Assembly: GCA_963724065.1 (NCBI GenBank)
Contig: CAVRTB010000003.1
Span: 316,862-380,861, forward strand
Source: DASRIA01 sp963724065
GTDB taxonomy: Bacteria > Actinomycetota > Thermoleophilia > Solirubrobacterales > JBBDJG01
Length of the DNA stretch: 64,000 bases
Reading direction: 5' to 3'
The position numbers were made by a program, and so were the translations under genes. Below, piece after piece: positions 24,473 to 32,000 of the stretch. The notes below the pieces were generated by a model that saw nothing but the letters and a program-made list of their open reading frames with translations, was not told where the DNA came from and did not search any database. Position 1 is the first letter of the stretch. Each line of letters opens with the position of its first letter.

Positions 24473-26710
24473 ATGCCTGATGTGAGGCCCCGACGAGCAG
24501 TCATGGCCGGCGCTGCGCTGGTGTGCGCAGGCATCTTCGCGGCGCCGGAGATCACGAGCCGCATGGCGGACTTCCCGACGCAGATGTACCAGCTCTCGGC
24601 TGCCTGCATCGCGCTCGTGTTCGGCTCGCTGCTAGGGCACTACGCGGAGCGCCGCCGTGAGGCGCAACGCACCCTCGAGGAGGCCGAGATCGGCTACCGC
24701 GCGCTGTTGGAGCGGGTGCCGGCGATCGTCTACACGGCCGAGTACGGGACCGAGGGCCGCTGGTCCTACGTCAGCCCGAAGATCGAGCCGATCCTCGGCT
24801 GGTCCGTCGCCGAGTGGCTGGCGCGGCCGCGGGCGTGGTACGAGGCGCTGCACCCGGACGATTGCGAACAGGCGCTCGCCGCCGAGGGGCGCAGCAGCGC
24901 GACGGGCGAGGCACTCGACTCCGAGTACCGCATGATCGCGCGCGACGGGCGGGTCCTGTGGTTCCGCGACCAGGCGTCGATCGTGCGGGACGAGAATGGT
25001 GCTCCCGTGCTGTTGCAGGGCGTGATGCTGGACATCACGTCGCGCAAGCGCGCGGAGGAGGAGCTGGAGCTTCGGTATGCGGTGCAGCAGCGGCTCGGCG
25101 AGGCAGCCTCGGTGAACGACGGCCTGCTCGCGGCGCTGCGAACGGTGGCGGCGCGCTTCGGCTGGCATCTCGGTGCCTTTTGGGCGGTCGACGATCACGC
25201 CGACATGCTGCGCCTCTCGGACATGTGGCATATGGACGGCCTCGCGACGGAGCCGTTCGAGGCCGCGAGCCGCGCGCTGCGCCTCGGCCGCGGGGAAGGG
25301 CTCCCCGGACGCGCCTGGGCCGCGCGCAGCCACGTGTGGGTCGAGGAGTTGGCGACCGAGCCGAACTTTCCACGTGCCGAGGCCGCGAGCGTCTGCGGGC
25401 TGCACGCCGGCGTCGCCGTACCGGCGTGGGCCGGCAACGAGGTTCGTGGCGTCCTCGAGTTCTTTTCCCGCGACTCCCGCCCGGAGGATCCCGAGGTCGT
25501 CACCCTCCTCGCCGCCGTCAGCGCCCAGGTGGCCGACTACGTAGTGACGCACGAGGCGCTCGAGGAGCACCGCGATCGTTTCCAGGCGGTGCTCGACAAC
25601 GCGCCCGCGCCCGTCTACGCGAAGGACGTCGAGGGCCGGTACCTGTTCGTCAACCGGCGATTCGAGGAGGTCGTCCGGGTGCCACGGGACGAGACGATCG
25701 GCAGGACCGACCGCGAGATCGTGTCGCCCGGGGTGGCGGAGAAGCTCAGCGAGCACGACCGCAGCGTGCTCGAGACCGGGCAGCAGGTCGAGGTCGAGGA
25801 GACCGTGCCCTTCGCGGACGGGGAGCGCACCCTCCTGACGGTCAAGTTTCCGCTGCACGACGCGCGTGGCGTCAGGTACGCCGTATGCGGCATCTCCACC
25901 GACGTCACCGAGCTGAAGCGCGCCCAGCAGGAGCTCGACGAGCGTGAGGCGCGCGAGCAGTCGACCCGCGCCAAGAGCGCCTTCCTGTCGCGCGTGAGCC
26001 ACGAGCTGCGCACTCCCCTCAACGCGATCCTCGGGTTCGGCCAGGTGCTGGAGGTGGACTCGATCACCGAAAGCCAGCGCAACGCCGTCGACCAGATCAT
26101 GAAGGGCGGCCGCCATCTGCTCGAGCTCGTCAACGACCTCCTCGAGATCTCCCGGATCGACTCAGGAGCGCTGAAGGTCTCGCTCGCGCCCATCGACGTC
26201 GCGCAGTCGGTTACCGACATCGTGCTCCTGGTGCAGCCGCTCGCGGGGGAACGCTCGATCTCGTTGCGCCATCGCGCCGATCCGGACACGCCGCCGGCGA
26301 TCGCGGACGAGCAGCGAGTCAAGCAGGTGCTCCTGAATCTCCTGTCGAACGCGATCAAATACAACCGCGAGGGCGGCGAGGTCGACGTGCATGTCACCCA
26401 CGGTTCCGCGGGTACGGTCGCGGTGAGGATCGGTGACACCGGCCAGGGCATCGCGGCCCAAGACCTGAATCGCCTTTTCAGCCCGTTCGAGCGCCTGGGC
26501 GCGGAACAGACGTCTGTGGAGGGCACCGGTCTCGGGCTCGCGCTCTCGAAGCTCATGGTCGAGGCCTTGAACGGCTCGCTAGAGGTGACGAGCGCGCCCG
26601 GGGCGGGCAGCACGTTCACACTCGAGCTTCCGGCCGCTGGGCCGGTCGCCGTGGGCGCCGATGCTCCCGGTGACACGATCGGTAAAGCGCTCGCCGCGTT
26701 CCGTCGATGA
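24473..26710 (+). CDS. PAS/GAF sensor histidine kinase
   Basis: The 745-residue kinase has two N-terminal hydrophobic segments (about 10-26 and 38-58), a PAS domain (about 70-195, ending in MLDITSRKRAEEEL), a GAF-like domain (about 200-365), a second PAS (about 367-485), and a HisKA/HATPase core. The phosphoacceptor is H510 in SRVSHELRTPLNAIL. ATP-binding motifs are LLNLLSNAIKYNREGG (N box), GDTGQGI (G1) and GTGLGLALSK (G2). It overlaps the downstream regulator by 4 nt, so they form a cognate pair. The stimulus is unknown; PAS plus GAF suggests a cytosolic small ligand, redox or light cue. Confidence 0.9.
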   Translation: MPDVRPRRAVMAGAALVCAGIFAAPEITSRMADFPTQMYQLSAACIALVFGSLLGHYAERRREAQRTLEEAEIGYRALLERVPAIVYTAEYGTEGRWSYVSPKIEPILGWSVAEWLARPRAWYEALHPDDCEQALAAEGRSSATGEALDSEYRMIARDGRVLWFRDQASIVRDENGAPVLLQGVMLDITSRKRAEEELELRYAVQQRLGEAASVNDGLLAALRTVAARFGWHLGAFWAVDDHADMLRLSDMWHMDGLATEPFEAASRALRLGRGEGLPGRAWAARSHVWVEELATEPNFPRAEAASVCGLHAGVAVPAWAGNEVRGVLEFFSRDSRPEDPEVVTLLAAVSAQVADYVVTHEALEEHRDRFQAVLDNAPAPVYAKDVEGRYLFVNRRFEEVVRVPRDETIGRTDREIVSPGVAEKLSEHDRSVLETGQQVEVEETVPFADGERTLLTVKFPLHDARGVRYAVCGISTDVTELKRAQQELDEREAREQSTRAKSAFLSRVSHELRTPLNAILGFGQVLEVDSITESQRNAVDQIMKGGRHLLELVNDLLEISRIDSGALKVSLAPIDVAQSVTDIVLLVQPLAGERSISLRHRADPDTPPAIADEQRVKQVLLNLLSNAIKYNREGGEVDVHVTHGSAGTVAVRIGDTGQGIAAQDLNRLFSPFERLGAEQTSVEGTGLGLALSKLMVEALNGSLEVTSAPGAGSTFTLELPAAGPVAVGADAPGDTIGKALAAFRR

Positions 26711-27825
26711 ACTCTCTGGTCCCCCTGATGCGCAAGGAGAAGCTCAAGCACGCTCGCATTCTGATCGTCGATGATCAGCAGCCGAACATCGACCTTCTCC
26801 AGCGGATGCTCGAGCACGACGGCTACACGGCCGTCGAGAGCACGACCGACTCGTCCAACGTGGTCCCGCTGTGCGCGCAGCAGCCCCCGGACCTGCTGAT
26901 CCTCGACTTGCACATGCCCGAGCCGGATGGCTTCGAGGTCCTGGCGCAGCTGAAGCCCTGGTTCGAGGGCCGCTGGTTTCCGGTGCTGGTCGTGACCGCG
27001 GACGTCACCACGGAGGCCAAGCAGCGGGCGCTCTCGGGCGGGGCACGCGACTTCCTGACCAAGCCGTTCGACATGGTGGAGGTGCTCCTGCGCATCGAGA
27101 ATCTGCTCGAAGTGCGCTTCCTCCAGCTCGATTCACGCAAGCAGAACCTTCGCCTGGAGCAGATCGTGCACGAGCGCACGCGCGACCTCGACGAGGCTCG
27201 CGTCGAGGCCCTCAGCCGGCTCGCGCTCGCGGCCGAGTATCGCGACGACACGACCGGCGAGCACACGCAGCGCGTCGGCCGCACCTCCGCGTCGATCGCG
27301 CGGGTGCTCGGACTGCCGGCCGTGCAGGTGTCGCTGATCCGCCACGCCGCTCCACTGCACGACGTCGGCAAGATCGGCCTGCGTGACAGCATCCTCTTGA
27401 AGAAGGGTCGCCTCACGGAGGAGGAGCGCCAGGAGATGCAGGGCCACGTGTCGATCGGTCGCTCGATCCTCTCGGGCAGCAGCTCACCGCTCTTGAAGAT
27501 GGCCGAGGAGATCGCGTGGACCCACCACGAGCGCTGGGACGGCAGGGGGTATCTGAGCGGCTTGATCGCAGACGAGATCCCGCTTTCCTCCCGGATCGTC
27601 GCGGTGGCGGACGTGTTCGATGCCCTCACCCACGTCCGTCCCTACAAGGACGCGTGGCCGGTGGAGGACGCGGTCGCCCAGATCGTCGCCGAGAGCGGCT
27701 CGCACTTCGATCCCCTCGTGATCGACGCCTTCCGCTCGCTCGACAAGACCCTGCTGCTCGGCCCCGTCGACCCTCGGGAGACCTTCGAGCCGGTCTCCGA
27801 CCGCGCGCTCAGCGTCGTCGGCTAG
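26707..27825 (+). CDS. Response regulator with HD-GYP-type c-di-GMP phosphodiesterase output
   Basis: The 372-residue protein has an N-terminal receiver domain (about 15-135) with phosphoacceptor D67 in LLILDLHMPE and the conserved lysine in DFLTKPFD, a linking helix, and a C-terminal HD-GYP domain (about 170-345). The HD pair is H218-D219 in LHDVGKIGLRD. The later motif reads HHERWDGRGYL, with Leu in place of the usual Pro of GYP. HD-GYP proteins hydrolyse cyclic-di-GMP. Overlap with the kinase gene indicates a phosphorelay controlling a second messenger. Whether the GYL variant stays active is not known. Confidence 0.9.
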   Translation: MNSLVPLMRKEKLKHARILIVDDQQPNIDLLQRMLEHDGYTAVESTTDSSNVVPLCAQQPPDLLILDLHMPEPDGFEVLAQLKPWFEGRWFPVLVVTADVTTEAKQRALSGGARDFLTKPFDMVEVLLRIENLLEVRFLQLDSRKQNLRLEQIVHERTRDLDEARVEALSRLALAAEYRDDTTGEHTQRVGRTSASIARVLGLPAVQVSLIRHAAPLHDVGKIGLRDSILLKKGRLTEEERQEMQGHVSIGRSILSGSSSPLLKMAEEIAWTHHERWDGRGYLSGLIADEIPLSSRIVAVADVFDALTHVRPYKDAWPVEDAVAQIVAESGSHFDPLVIDAFRSLDKTLLLGPVDPRETFEPVSDRALSVVG

Positions 27826-27836
27826 TACCTAGCGCC

Positions 27837-28685
27837 CTATACGTCGCCGAAGTCGCGCTCGATGTGCGTCTCGGTCATGCCGAGCGCCAGCAGCGCGATC
27901 ATTCCGACGTACACGAGCGCAACCAGCGCACGGTCACGCGTCGAGACCTTGTAGTAGCGCTGAGCCTCCGGCGACTTGCGCTCGCGCCAGCGCCGCCAGG
28001 TCTCCAGTCCGCCGAGCAGGACGATGATCAGGATGATCGGGTTCGGGAAGGCGATCGTGAGCGCGACGAGCGCGCCGAAGCCGATCAGCCACATCCAGGG
28101 CGACAGCGCCGCCATCGCGCGGCCGCCGTCGAGCGGCAGGACCGGCAGGAGGTTGAAGAGGTTGAGGAAGAAGCCCGTGAACGCCAGCGCCGTGAAGAGG
28201 TCGTTGCCCGTCGCGCTCGCAACGGGAATCAGCGCGGCCGCGCCGAGACTCCCGAGCACCGGTCCGGCGAGCCCCACGCGGGCCTCCGCGGCGGCGTCGT
28301 CGCCGAGCGACTTGGCCCAGATCACGGCCCCCAGGAACGGGATGAACATCGGGGCCGAGGCCTTGATCCCCTCGCGGCGCAACTGGAGGACGTGGCCCAT
28401 CTCGTGCACGAAGATCAGCACGACGAACCCGACCGCGAACCTCCATCCCCACAGGAGCGAGTAGGCCGCGATCGAGACGAGCATCGACGCCGAGGTCGTG
28501 AAGACCTTGATCTTCGGAAGCAGGAAGAGGAGCGCCTTCAGCTTGGCGCCGAACTTCAGGATCACGAGCGCGAGCGCGCCCAGGGGGGCCAAGAGCTTGC
28601 GCCAGTCGATACCCCGGCGCGCGGGCTCGAACGGCCCCTCGGGAAGGGGGCGATCGGCAGGGGCGTTGTAGCCGGACGCTTCCAT
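27837..28685 (-). CDS. Site-2 protease (M50) family membrane metalloprotease
   Basis: This intramembrane zinc protease of 282 residues has the catalytic HEMGH (in LIFVHEMGHVLQLRREG) and the third-ligand motif NLLPVLPLDGGR. Several hydrophobic segments surround both. The N-terminal 40 residues are cytosolic and Pro-rich; no PDZ domain is present, so the protein is a compact family member. Substrates of the class are often anti-sigma factors, but none lies nearby. Start at ATG 28685, with TAAGCT ending 8 nt upstream on the minus strand. Divergent from ssrA. Confidence 0.9.
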   Translation of the reverse strand: MEASGYNAPADRPLPEGPFEPARRGIDWRKLLAPLGALALVILKFGAKLKALLFLLPKIKVFTTSASMLVSIAAYSLLWGWRFAVGFVVLIFVHEMGHVLQLRREGIKASAPMFIPFLGAVIWAKSLGDDAAAEARVGLAGPVLGSLGAAALIPVASATGNDLFTALAFTGFFLNLFNLLPVLPLDGGRAMAALSPWMWLIGFGALVALTIAFPNPIILIIVLLGGLETWRRWRERKSPEAQRYYKVSTRDRALVALVYVGMIALLALGMTETHIERDFGDV

Positions 28686-28693
28686 CGGAATCG

Positions 28694-28699
28694 AGCTTA
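28694..28699 (-). promoter_or_regulatory. -10-like hexamer TAAGCT, candidate leaderless start
   Basis: Read on the minus strand, TAAGCT ends 8 nt before the ATG at 28685 of the site-2 protease gene, with no Shine-Dalgarno. Confidence 0.45.
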
Positions 28700-28747
28700 G
28701 CTACATGGATCGGCGGCCCCGCCGCGAAGCACGAGGGGGACGGTGGC

Positions 28748-28753
28748 TAAGAT
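28748..28753 (+). promoter_or_regulatory. -10 element of ssrA (TAAGAT)
   Basis: TAAGAT ends 16 nt before the mature tmRNA 5' end (28770), consistent with a short 5' leader removed by RNase P. A -35 is not obvious. Confidence 0.5.
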
Positions 28754-28769
28754 GGGGACACATATTCAC

Positions 28770-29132
28770 GGGGACGACAGGCTTCGACGTGGTCGATCCG
28801 TGGAGGAAGTGGCAAGCCGAGGTCCCCGGTTGGCCTCGTAAAACCACCGGGAAAACCATACGTGCGGACTCTCACGAGTACGCCCTCGCTGCCTAGCTAA
28901 AACCTAGGCTGAGGAGTCGGTCCTCCTTCGGCCCGTGGGGAGGGTTACTGGCTTCAGAAACGGGCTCGCCCGAGGCGGTCTGCTCTCGCCGCCACGGGGA
29001 CATCAAGGGGGCTGGCTCCCGGGACGTGCCCGTCGGCGCGGACGCCCGGGGGCGAGATTCAAGCGCCGACTAAGCTTGTAGAAGCTTCCTACCTCGCGAC
29101 CGCGGACGCGGGTTCGATTCCCGCCGTCTCCA
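28770..29132 (+). ncRNA. ssrA: Transfer-messenger RNA (tmRNA, ssrA)
   Basis: tmRNA rescues stalled ribosomes by adding a degradation tag. The 5' GGGGACG (28770-28776) pairs with CGTCTCC (29125-29131) to make the acceptor stem, followed by discriminator A. The T-arm GCGGGTTCGATTCCCGC lies at 29108-29124. The tag reading frame (28864-28896) encodes ADSHEYALAA followed by TAG. The 3' CCA is not encoded and must be added after transcription. The size, about 363 nt, is normal for a one-piece bacterial tmRNA. Confidence 0.97.
28864..28896 (+). CDS. tmRNA proteolysis tag reading frame (ADSHEYALAA)
   Basis: The resume codon GCG at 28864 starts ten codons ending in ALAA and TAG. ALAA at the C-terminus is the classic ClpXP/ClpAP degron. 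The first Ala of the full tag comes from the charged tmRNA. Confidence 0.93.
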   Translation, partial: ADSHEYALAA

Positions 29133-29206
29133 CTCGATACTTTCTTGCTCACTGAGCAGCGGACGGTGCTGCTGCATGTTGCGCACGGGTCATTGCGCGG
29201 CTGTGC

Positions 29207-29224
29207 GAGACCGATTACGGTCTC
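29207..29224 (+). terminator. Hairpin downstream of ssrA
   Basis: GAGACCG (29207-29213) pairs perfectly with CGGTCTC (29218-29224) around an ATTA loop, about 75 nt after the tmRNA 3' end and 55 nt before the next start. It may terminate ssrA or be part of the next gene's leader; there is no T-run. Confidence 0.4.
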
Positions 29225-29278
29225 TCGCGCTCACACACCGACACGCACAGCTTCTCGCTGTGGGAAGGACGAGGCACG

Positions 29279-29539
29279 ATGGAAACGCTGCTGGTGTTTC
29301 ACGAGGTAGACGACGTCGACCACTGGCTCGCTTCTCCGAAGCGAGAGGAATTCTTCGGGCCGCTGGGAATGAAGGTGCGCACTTTTCGGGACCCGGCGGG
29401 GTCGAATCGGGTCGGGTTGATCGTGGAGGTACCCGATATGGCGGCCTGGCAAGAGGCGCTGGAGACCGAGGCGGCGGCCGAGGCGATGAAGTTCGACGGT
29501 GTCCGCCCCGAGACGATTCTGGGTCTCGTGGAGGCGTAG
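29279..29539 (+). CDS. Small protein, dimeric alpha/beta-barrel-like, unknown function
   Basis: The 86-residue protein starts at ATG 29279 behind a GGAAGGACGAGG ribosome-binding region. I do not recognise a named family. Its pattern (strand, helix with VDDVDHWLASPKREEF, strand, then VRTFRDPAGSNRVGLIVEV, then a helix) looks like a ferredoxin-like dimeric barrel. It resembles the product at 31603-31875: both have a VxDxD helix start, an FRDP turn, an RV strand and a D-x-x-x-W helix start. It lies just after ssrA and is convergent with the MBL-fold gene. Confidence 0.7.
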   Translation: METLLVFHEVDDVDHWLASPKREEFFGPLGMKVRTFRDPAGSNRVGLIVEVPDMAAWQEALETEAAAEAMKFDGVRPETILGLVEA

Positions 29540-29562
29540 CGCAACGATGCTTTGGTGCCGTC

Positions 29563-30354
29563 TCAGAGCGTAATCCGTGACTCCAGCCGCGCGACCGAAT
29601 CCGGGTCGTGCGAGGGCAGGAAGACCGTCGGGTGAGAGCGGCCATGGGCGAGGATCGCATCCATCGTCTCGATCGACACCGCCGGCTTCGGACCGACCGC
29701 GTCGGGGCGCCGCGCGTGCAGCTGCTCGAGCGTGTCCGTCGCGTCACCGGCGAGGAGCACGTGGCGCCCGTCGTCGTCCACGCAAACGACGGAGATGTGC
29801 CCGGGCGTGTGCCCCGGCGTCGGGACGGCGACGATCCGCCCATCGTCCGTGAGCGCGCGACTCGCGGCGAACGCCCCGAACGGCCCGCCGTCGAGCACGA
29901 ACGGTTGGTAGTCCACGCCGGCCGGCAGGGGCTGCCGTAACAGGCGTTGGAAGATACGCGAGCGAAGGTTGTGCGCGAACGTGACCTCGGGCTCGTGCAC
30001 CAGCACGGGCCTGCGCACGTGAACTGCACCGTCCACGTGATCGCCATGGAGGTGGGTGAGCACGACGGTGTCGACGTCCGCGAGCGCCAGGCCCTCTTTC
30101 TCGAGCGCGCGCGGAAGCTCGTGTTGACGGCCGACGTCGAAGCGGGCGAACGGGATGTCGCGGACGTTCGCGGTCTCCCCGGTGTCCACGAGGACGAGCC
30201 GGCCGTCGTGCTCGATCGCCCAGCAGTGGATCGGCACCGGCTCGCTCCAGGGCCCTGGCAGGAAGAGGCCCAGTTGCCGTCTTGGGCCGGTTTTCGCATG
30301 AAGGAAAGCGTCCTTCAGGCGCACCGTCCCGGTCGTCAGAGCATGGATTCGCAT
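29563..30354 (-). CDS. MBL-fold metallohydrolase, N-acyl-homoserine-lactonase-like
   Basis: The 263-residue metallo-beta-lactamase-fold protein has the dinuclear zinc motif LTHLHGDHVDG near residue 103, VPTPGHTPGHIS and LLAGDATD, with a final histidine in FLPSHDPDS. This ligand set and the length match the AHL-lactonase/glyoxalase-II branch. Whether it opens a lactone ring (quorum quenching) or another ester is not decidable. It is the last of a minus-strand run that includes a ligand-binding protein and an HD/LuxR regulator, so a signalling link is possible. Confidence 0.85.
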   Translation of the reverse strand: MRIHALTTGTVRLKDAFLHAKTGPRRQLGLFLPGPWSEPVPIHCWAIEHDGRLVLVDTGETANVRDIPFARFDVGRQHELPRALEKEGLALADVDTVVLTHLHGDHVDGAVHVRRPVLVHEPEVTFAHNLRSRIFQRLLRQPLPAGVDYQPFVLDGGPFGAFAASRALTDDGRIVAVPTPGHTPGHISVVCVDDDGRHVLLAGDATDTLEQLHARRPDAVGPKPAVSIETMDAILAHGRSHPTVFLPSHDPDSVARLESRITL

Positions 30355-30430
30355 CGTCTCTCGCCGCGACTCTACCTTCCGGCCGAGGGCCCCGGCGAAA
30401 CGGGACCCTCGGTCGTTGATCGCGTAGTAG

Positions 30431-31576
30431 TCAGCCGGCCTGGGCGAAGTGATGTGCGTCGACGGTTTGCTCGTCGGGGTCTACGGCACCCAGGCTCTTG
30501 ACGATCCCGAAGGCACCGTCGCGCACCTGGGCGATGTACATGTTCATCCGCACGTGATGCTGACCGGGCACCATCTCCGCCGGGCCACCGGGCCCGACGG
30601 CGATCTTCGCGTGGTCCAGGGCACTGACGACATCTCCCTGGTCGAGCGAGCCCGCCTCTCGCACGGCGGCCTCCCAGAGCCGCAGGCCTCGGTAAAGACC
30701 TGAGCATGCGCCGCCGGCGGTGAACAGGGCGCTGCCCGGGTAGAGCTTGTTGTAGCGATCGAGCAGCTCCTTGCTGAACGGATCGTCGGCGTCCTGGTAG
30801 TAGTCGAGGCAGCTGTACAGACCCTCGACCTGCTCCGTCGGCACGAGGTTCAGGCAGGCCTCGTCGAAGTACGTGCAGACCAGGTGCCCACCACGCTTCG
30901 TGAAGCCGGCGTCGTGCAGCTGCTGGAAGAACGGCACGACCCCGGGGGGAACGATCGTGTTGAAGACCACCTCCGCGCCGCTGGACATGATCCTGTCGAT
31001 GGCCTCGCTGTAGTCGGTGTGGTCGAGGGGGTAGTAGTCCTCTTCGACGATCTCACCACCGCCGGCCGTGACGATCTGGCGGACCTTCTCGTTCATGATG
31101 CGCGGCCAGATGTAGTCGGCTGACGGCAGGGCGAACTTCTTCGCGCCCGTCTGCTGCATCAGCCACGGAATCAGGGGGTCGACCTGCTGCGCCGGCACCG
31201 GACCGGTGCAGAAGATGAGCGGGTCGCACTCCTGTCCCTCGTACTGCTCGGGATAGATGTAGAGCGTCTTGCCCTCCACGACGGCAGGACCCTTGATGGC
31301 CTGCCGCGTAGAGCTGAAGATGCCACCGAGGATCACATCGACCTGGGCCTCCTGGACGAGCTTGGCGGCGCAGGCCTCCGCGGCGGCGTCGGTCGTCTCA
31401 CTGTCCTCCAGATACAGCTCGATCTGCCGGCCCAGCAGGCCGCCGCCCGCGTTGATCTCATCGATCGCCATCTTCGCCACGTTGGCGTCCGCGATGCCCA
31501 TGAAGTCCAAGGGACCTGTCTGGTCGGCGATCACTCCCACCTTGATGGGTCGCCCAGGTGCAGTTGCTGCTTCCAT
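30431..31576 (-). CDS. ABC-type substrate-binding-protein fold (AmiC/UrtA-like) without signal peptide
   Basis: The 381-residue protein has the type I periplasmic-binding fold: IKVGVIADQTGPLDFMGIA, AIDEINAGGGLLGRQIEL, and VEEDYYPLDHTDYSEAIDRI resemble the urea/amide-binding UrtA and AmiC branch. The start at ATG 31576 is fixed by a strong GGAGG ribosome-binding site. The resulting N-terminus, MEAATAPGRPIKVG, has no signal peptide or lipobox. No permease or ATPase genes are near. This suggests a cytosolic ligand sensor like AmiC rather than a transporter component, with the ligand unknown. The neighbour 26 nt upstream is a small barrel protein, then the HD/LuxR regulator. Confidence 0.85.
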   Translation of the reverse strand: MEAATAPGRPIKVGVIADQTGPLDFMGIADANVAKMAIDEINAGGGLLGRQIELYLEDSETTDAAAEACAAKLVQEAQVDVILGGIFSSTRQAIKGPAVVEGKTLYIYPEQYEGQECDPLIFCTGPVPAQQVDPLIPWLMQQTGAKKFALPSADYIWPRIMNEKVRQIVTAGGGEIVEEDYYPLDHTDYSEAIDRIMSSGAEVVFNTIVPPGVVPFFQQLHDAGFTKRGGHLVCTYFDEACLNLVPTEQVEGLYSCLDYYQDADDPFSKELLDRYNKLYPGSALFTAGGACSGLYRGLRLWEAAVREAGSLDQGDVVSALDHAKIAVGPGGPAEMVPGQHHVRMNMYIAQVRDGAFGIVKSLGAVDPDEQTVDAHHFAQAG

Positions 31577-31602
31577 GACAATTCCTCCGATCTCGAGACG
31601 CG

Positions 31603-31875
31603 CTAGGCGTCGTATTGGCCGCCGAGCTCGGCTGCCTGGGGTGGACCTTTGTGCCCTGCCTCTTTCATGATCGGCGGAACCTCGGGGTCCGAGACGAAGC
31701 TTTGCCAACCCTCCGCGTCCCAGTCGAAGAGCACCCAGACGCGGTCGTCCTGATTCGGGTCGCGAAACACCTTCGCCCCCTTCGACCCGTGCTCCCTGCG
31801 CTTGTCAGCGCCCTTGGTCGAGAAGATCTTCTCGAAGCGGTCGAAGTCCTCCACCGTCGTTGTTGCGAGGATCAT
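31603..31875 (-). CDS. Small protein related to the 29279 product, unknown function
   Basis: The 90-residue protein starts at ATG 31875 with AGGAGA placed well upstream; the frame continues to 31956, but the ribosome-binding site decides the start. The sequence TVEDFDRFEKIFSTKG, AKVFRDPNQDDRVWVLFDW and a DAEGWQSF helix parallels the 29279 protein. I infer a dimeric alpha/beta-barrel fold; no active site is evident. It is probably cotranscribed with the ligand-binding protein gene downstream. Confidence 0.7.
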   Translation of the reverse strand: MILATTTVEDFDRFEKIFSTKGADKRREHGSKGAKVFRDPNQDDRVWVLFDWDAEGWQSFVSDPEVPPIMKEAGHKGPPQAAELGGQYDA

Positions 31876-31974
31876 CTGTTTCTCCTGTGTGGTCTCGGTG
31901 CCGACGCTCGACCCCGATGGTGAGGCGAGTATCTGCCCCGGCAGTCCGGATCGCATCGGGCGAATGCCCTATTG

Positions 31975-32000
31975 GGAATTCCTGTGCGGAATTCCTATGC
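31975..32000. repeat. Tandem 13-bp direct repeat with GGAATTCC palindromes, candidate operator
   Basis: GGAATTCCTGTGC (31975-31987) is followed immediately by GGAATTCCTATGC (31988-32000), differing at one base. Each contains the palindrome GGAATTCC. The pair lies upstream of the small-protein/binding-protein genes and touches the end of the HD/LuxR gene, a plausible binding site for that regulator. Confidence 0.5.

Noticed and set aside
28705..28896. A 63-codon protein gene ending in ADSHEYALAA
   Set aside because: It is the tmRNA body; only the last ten codons are the tag, and the acceptor and T-arm pairings show an RNA gene.
29108..29132. A tRNA gene suggested by the T-arm GGGTTCGATTCCC
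   Set aside because: It is the tRNA-like 3' domain of the tmRNA, whose 5' partner is at 28770.
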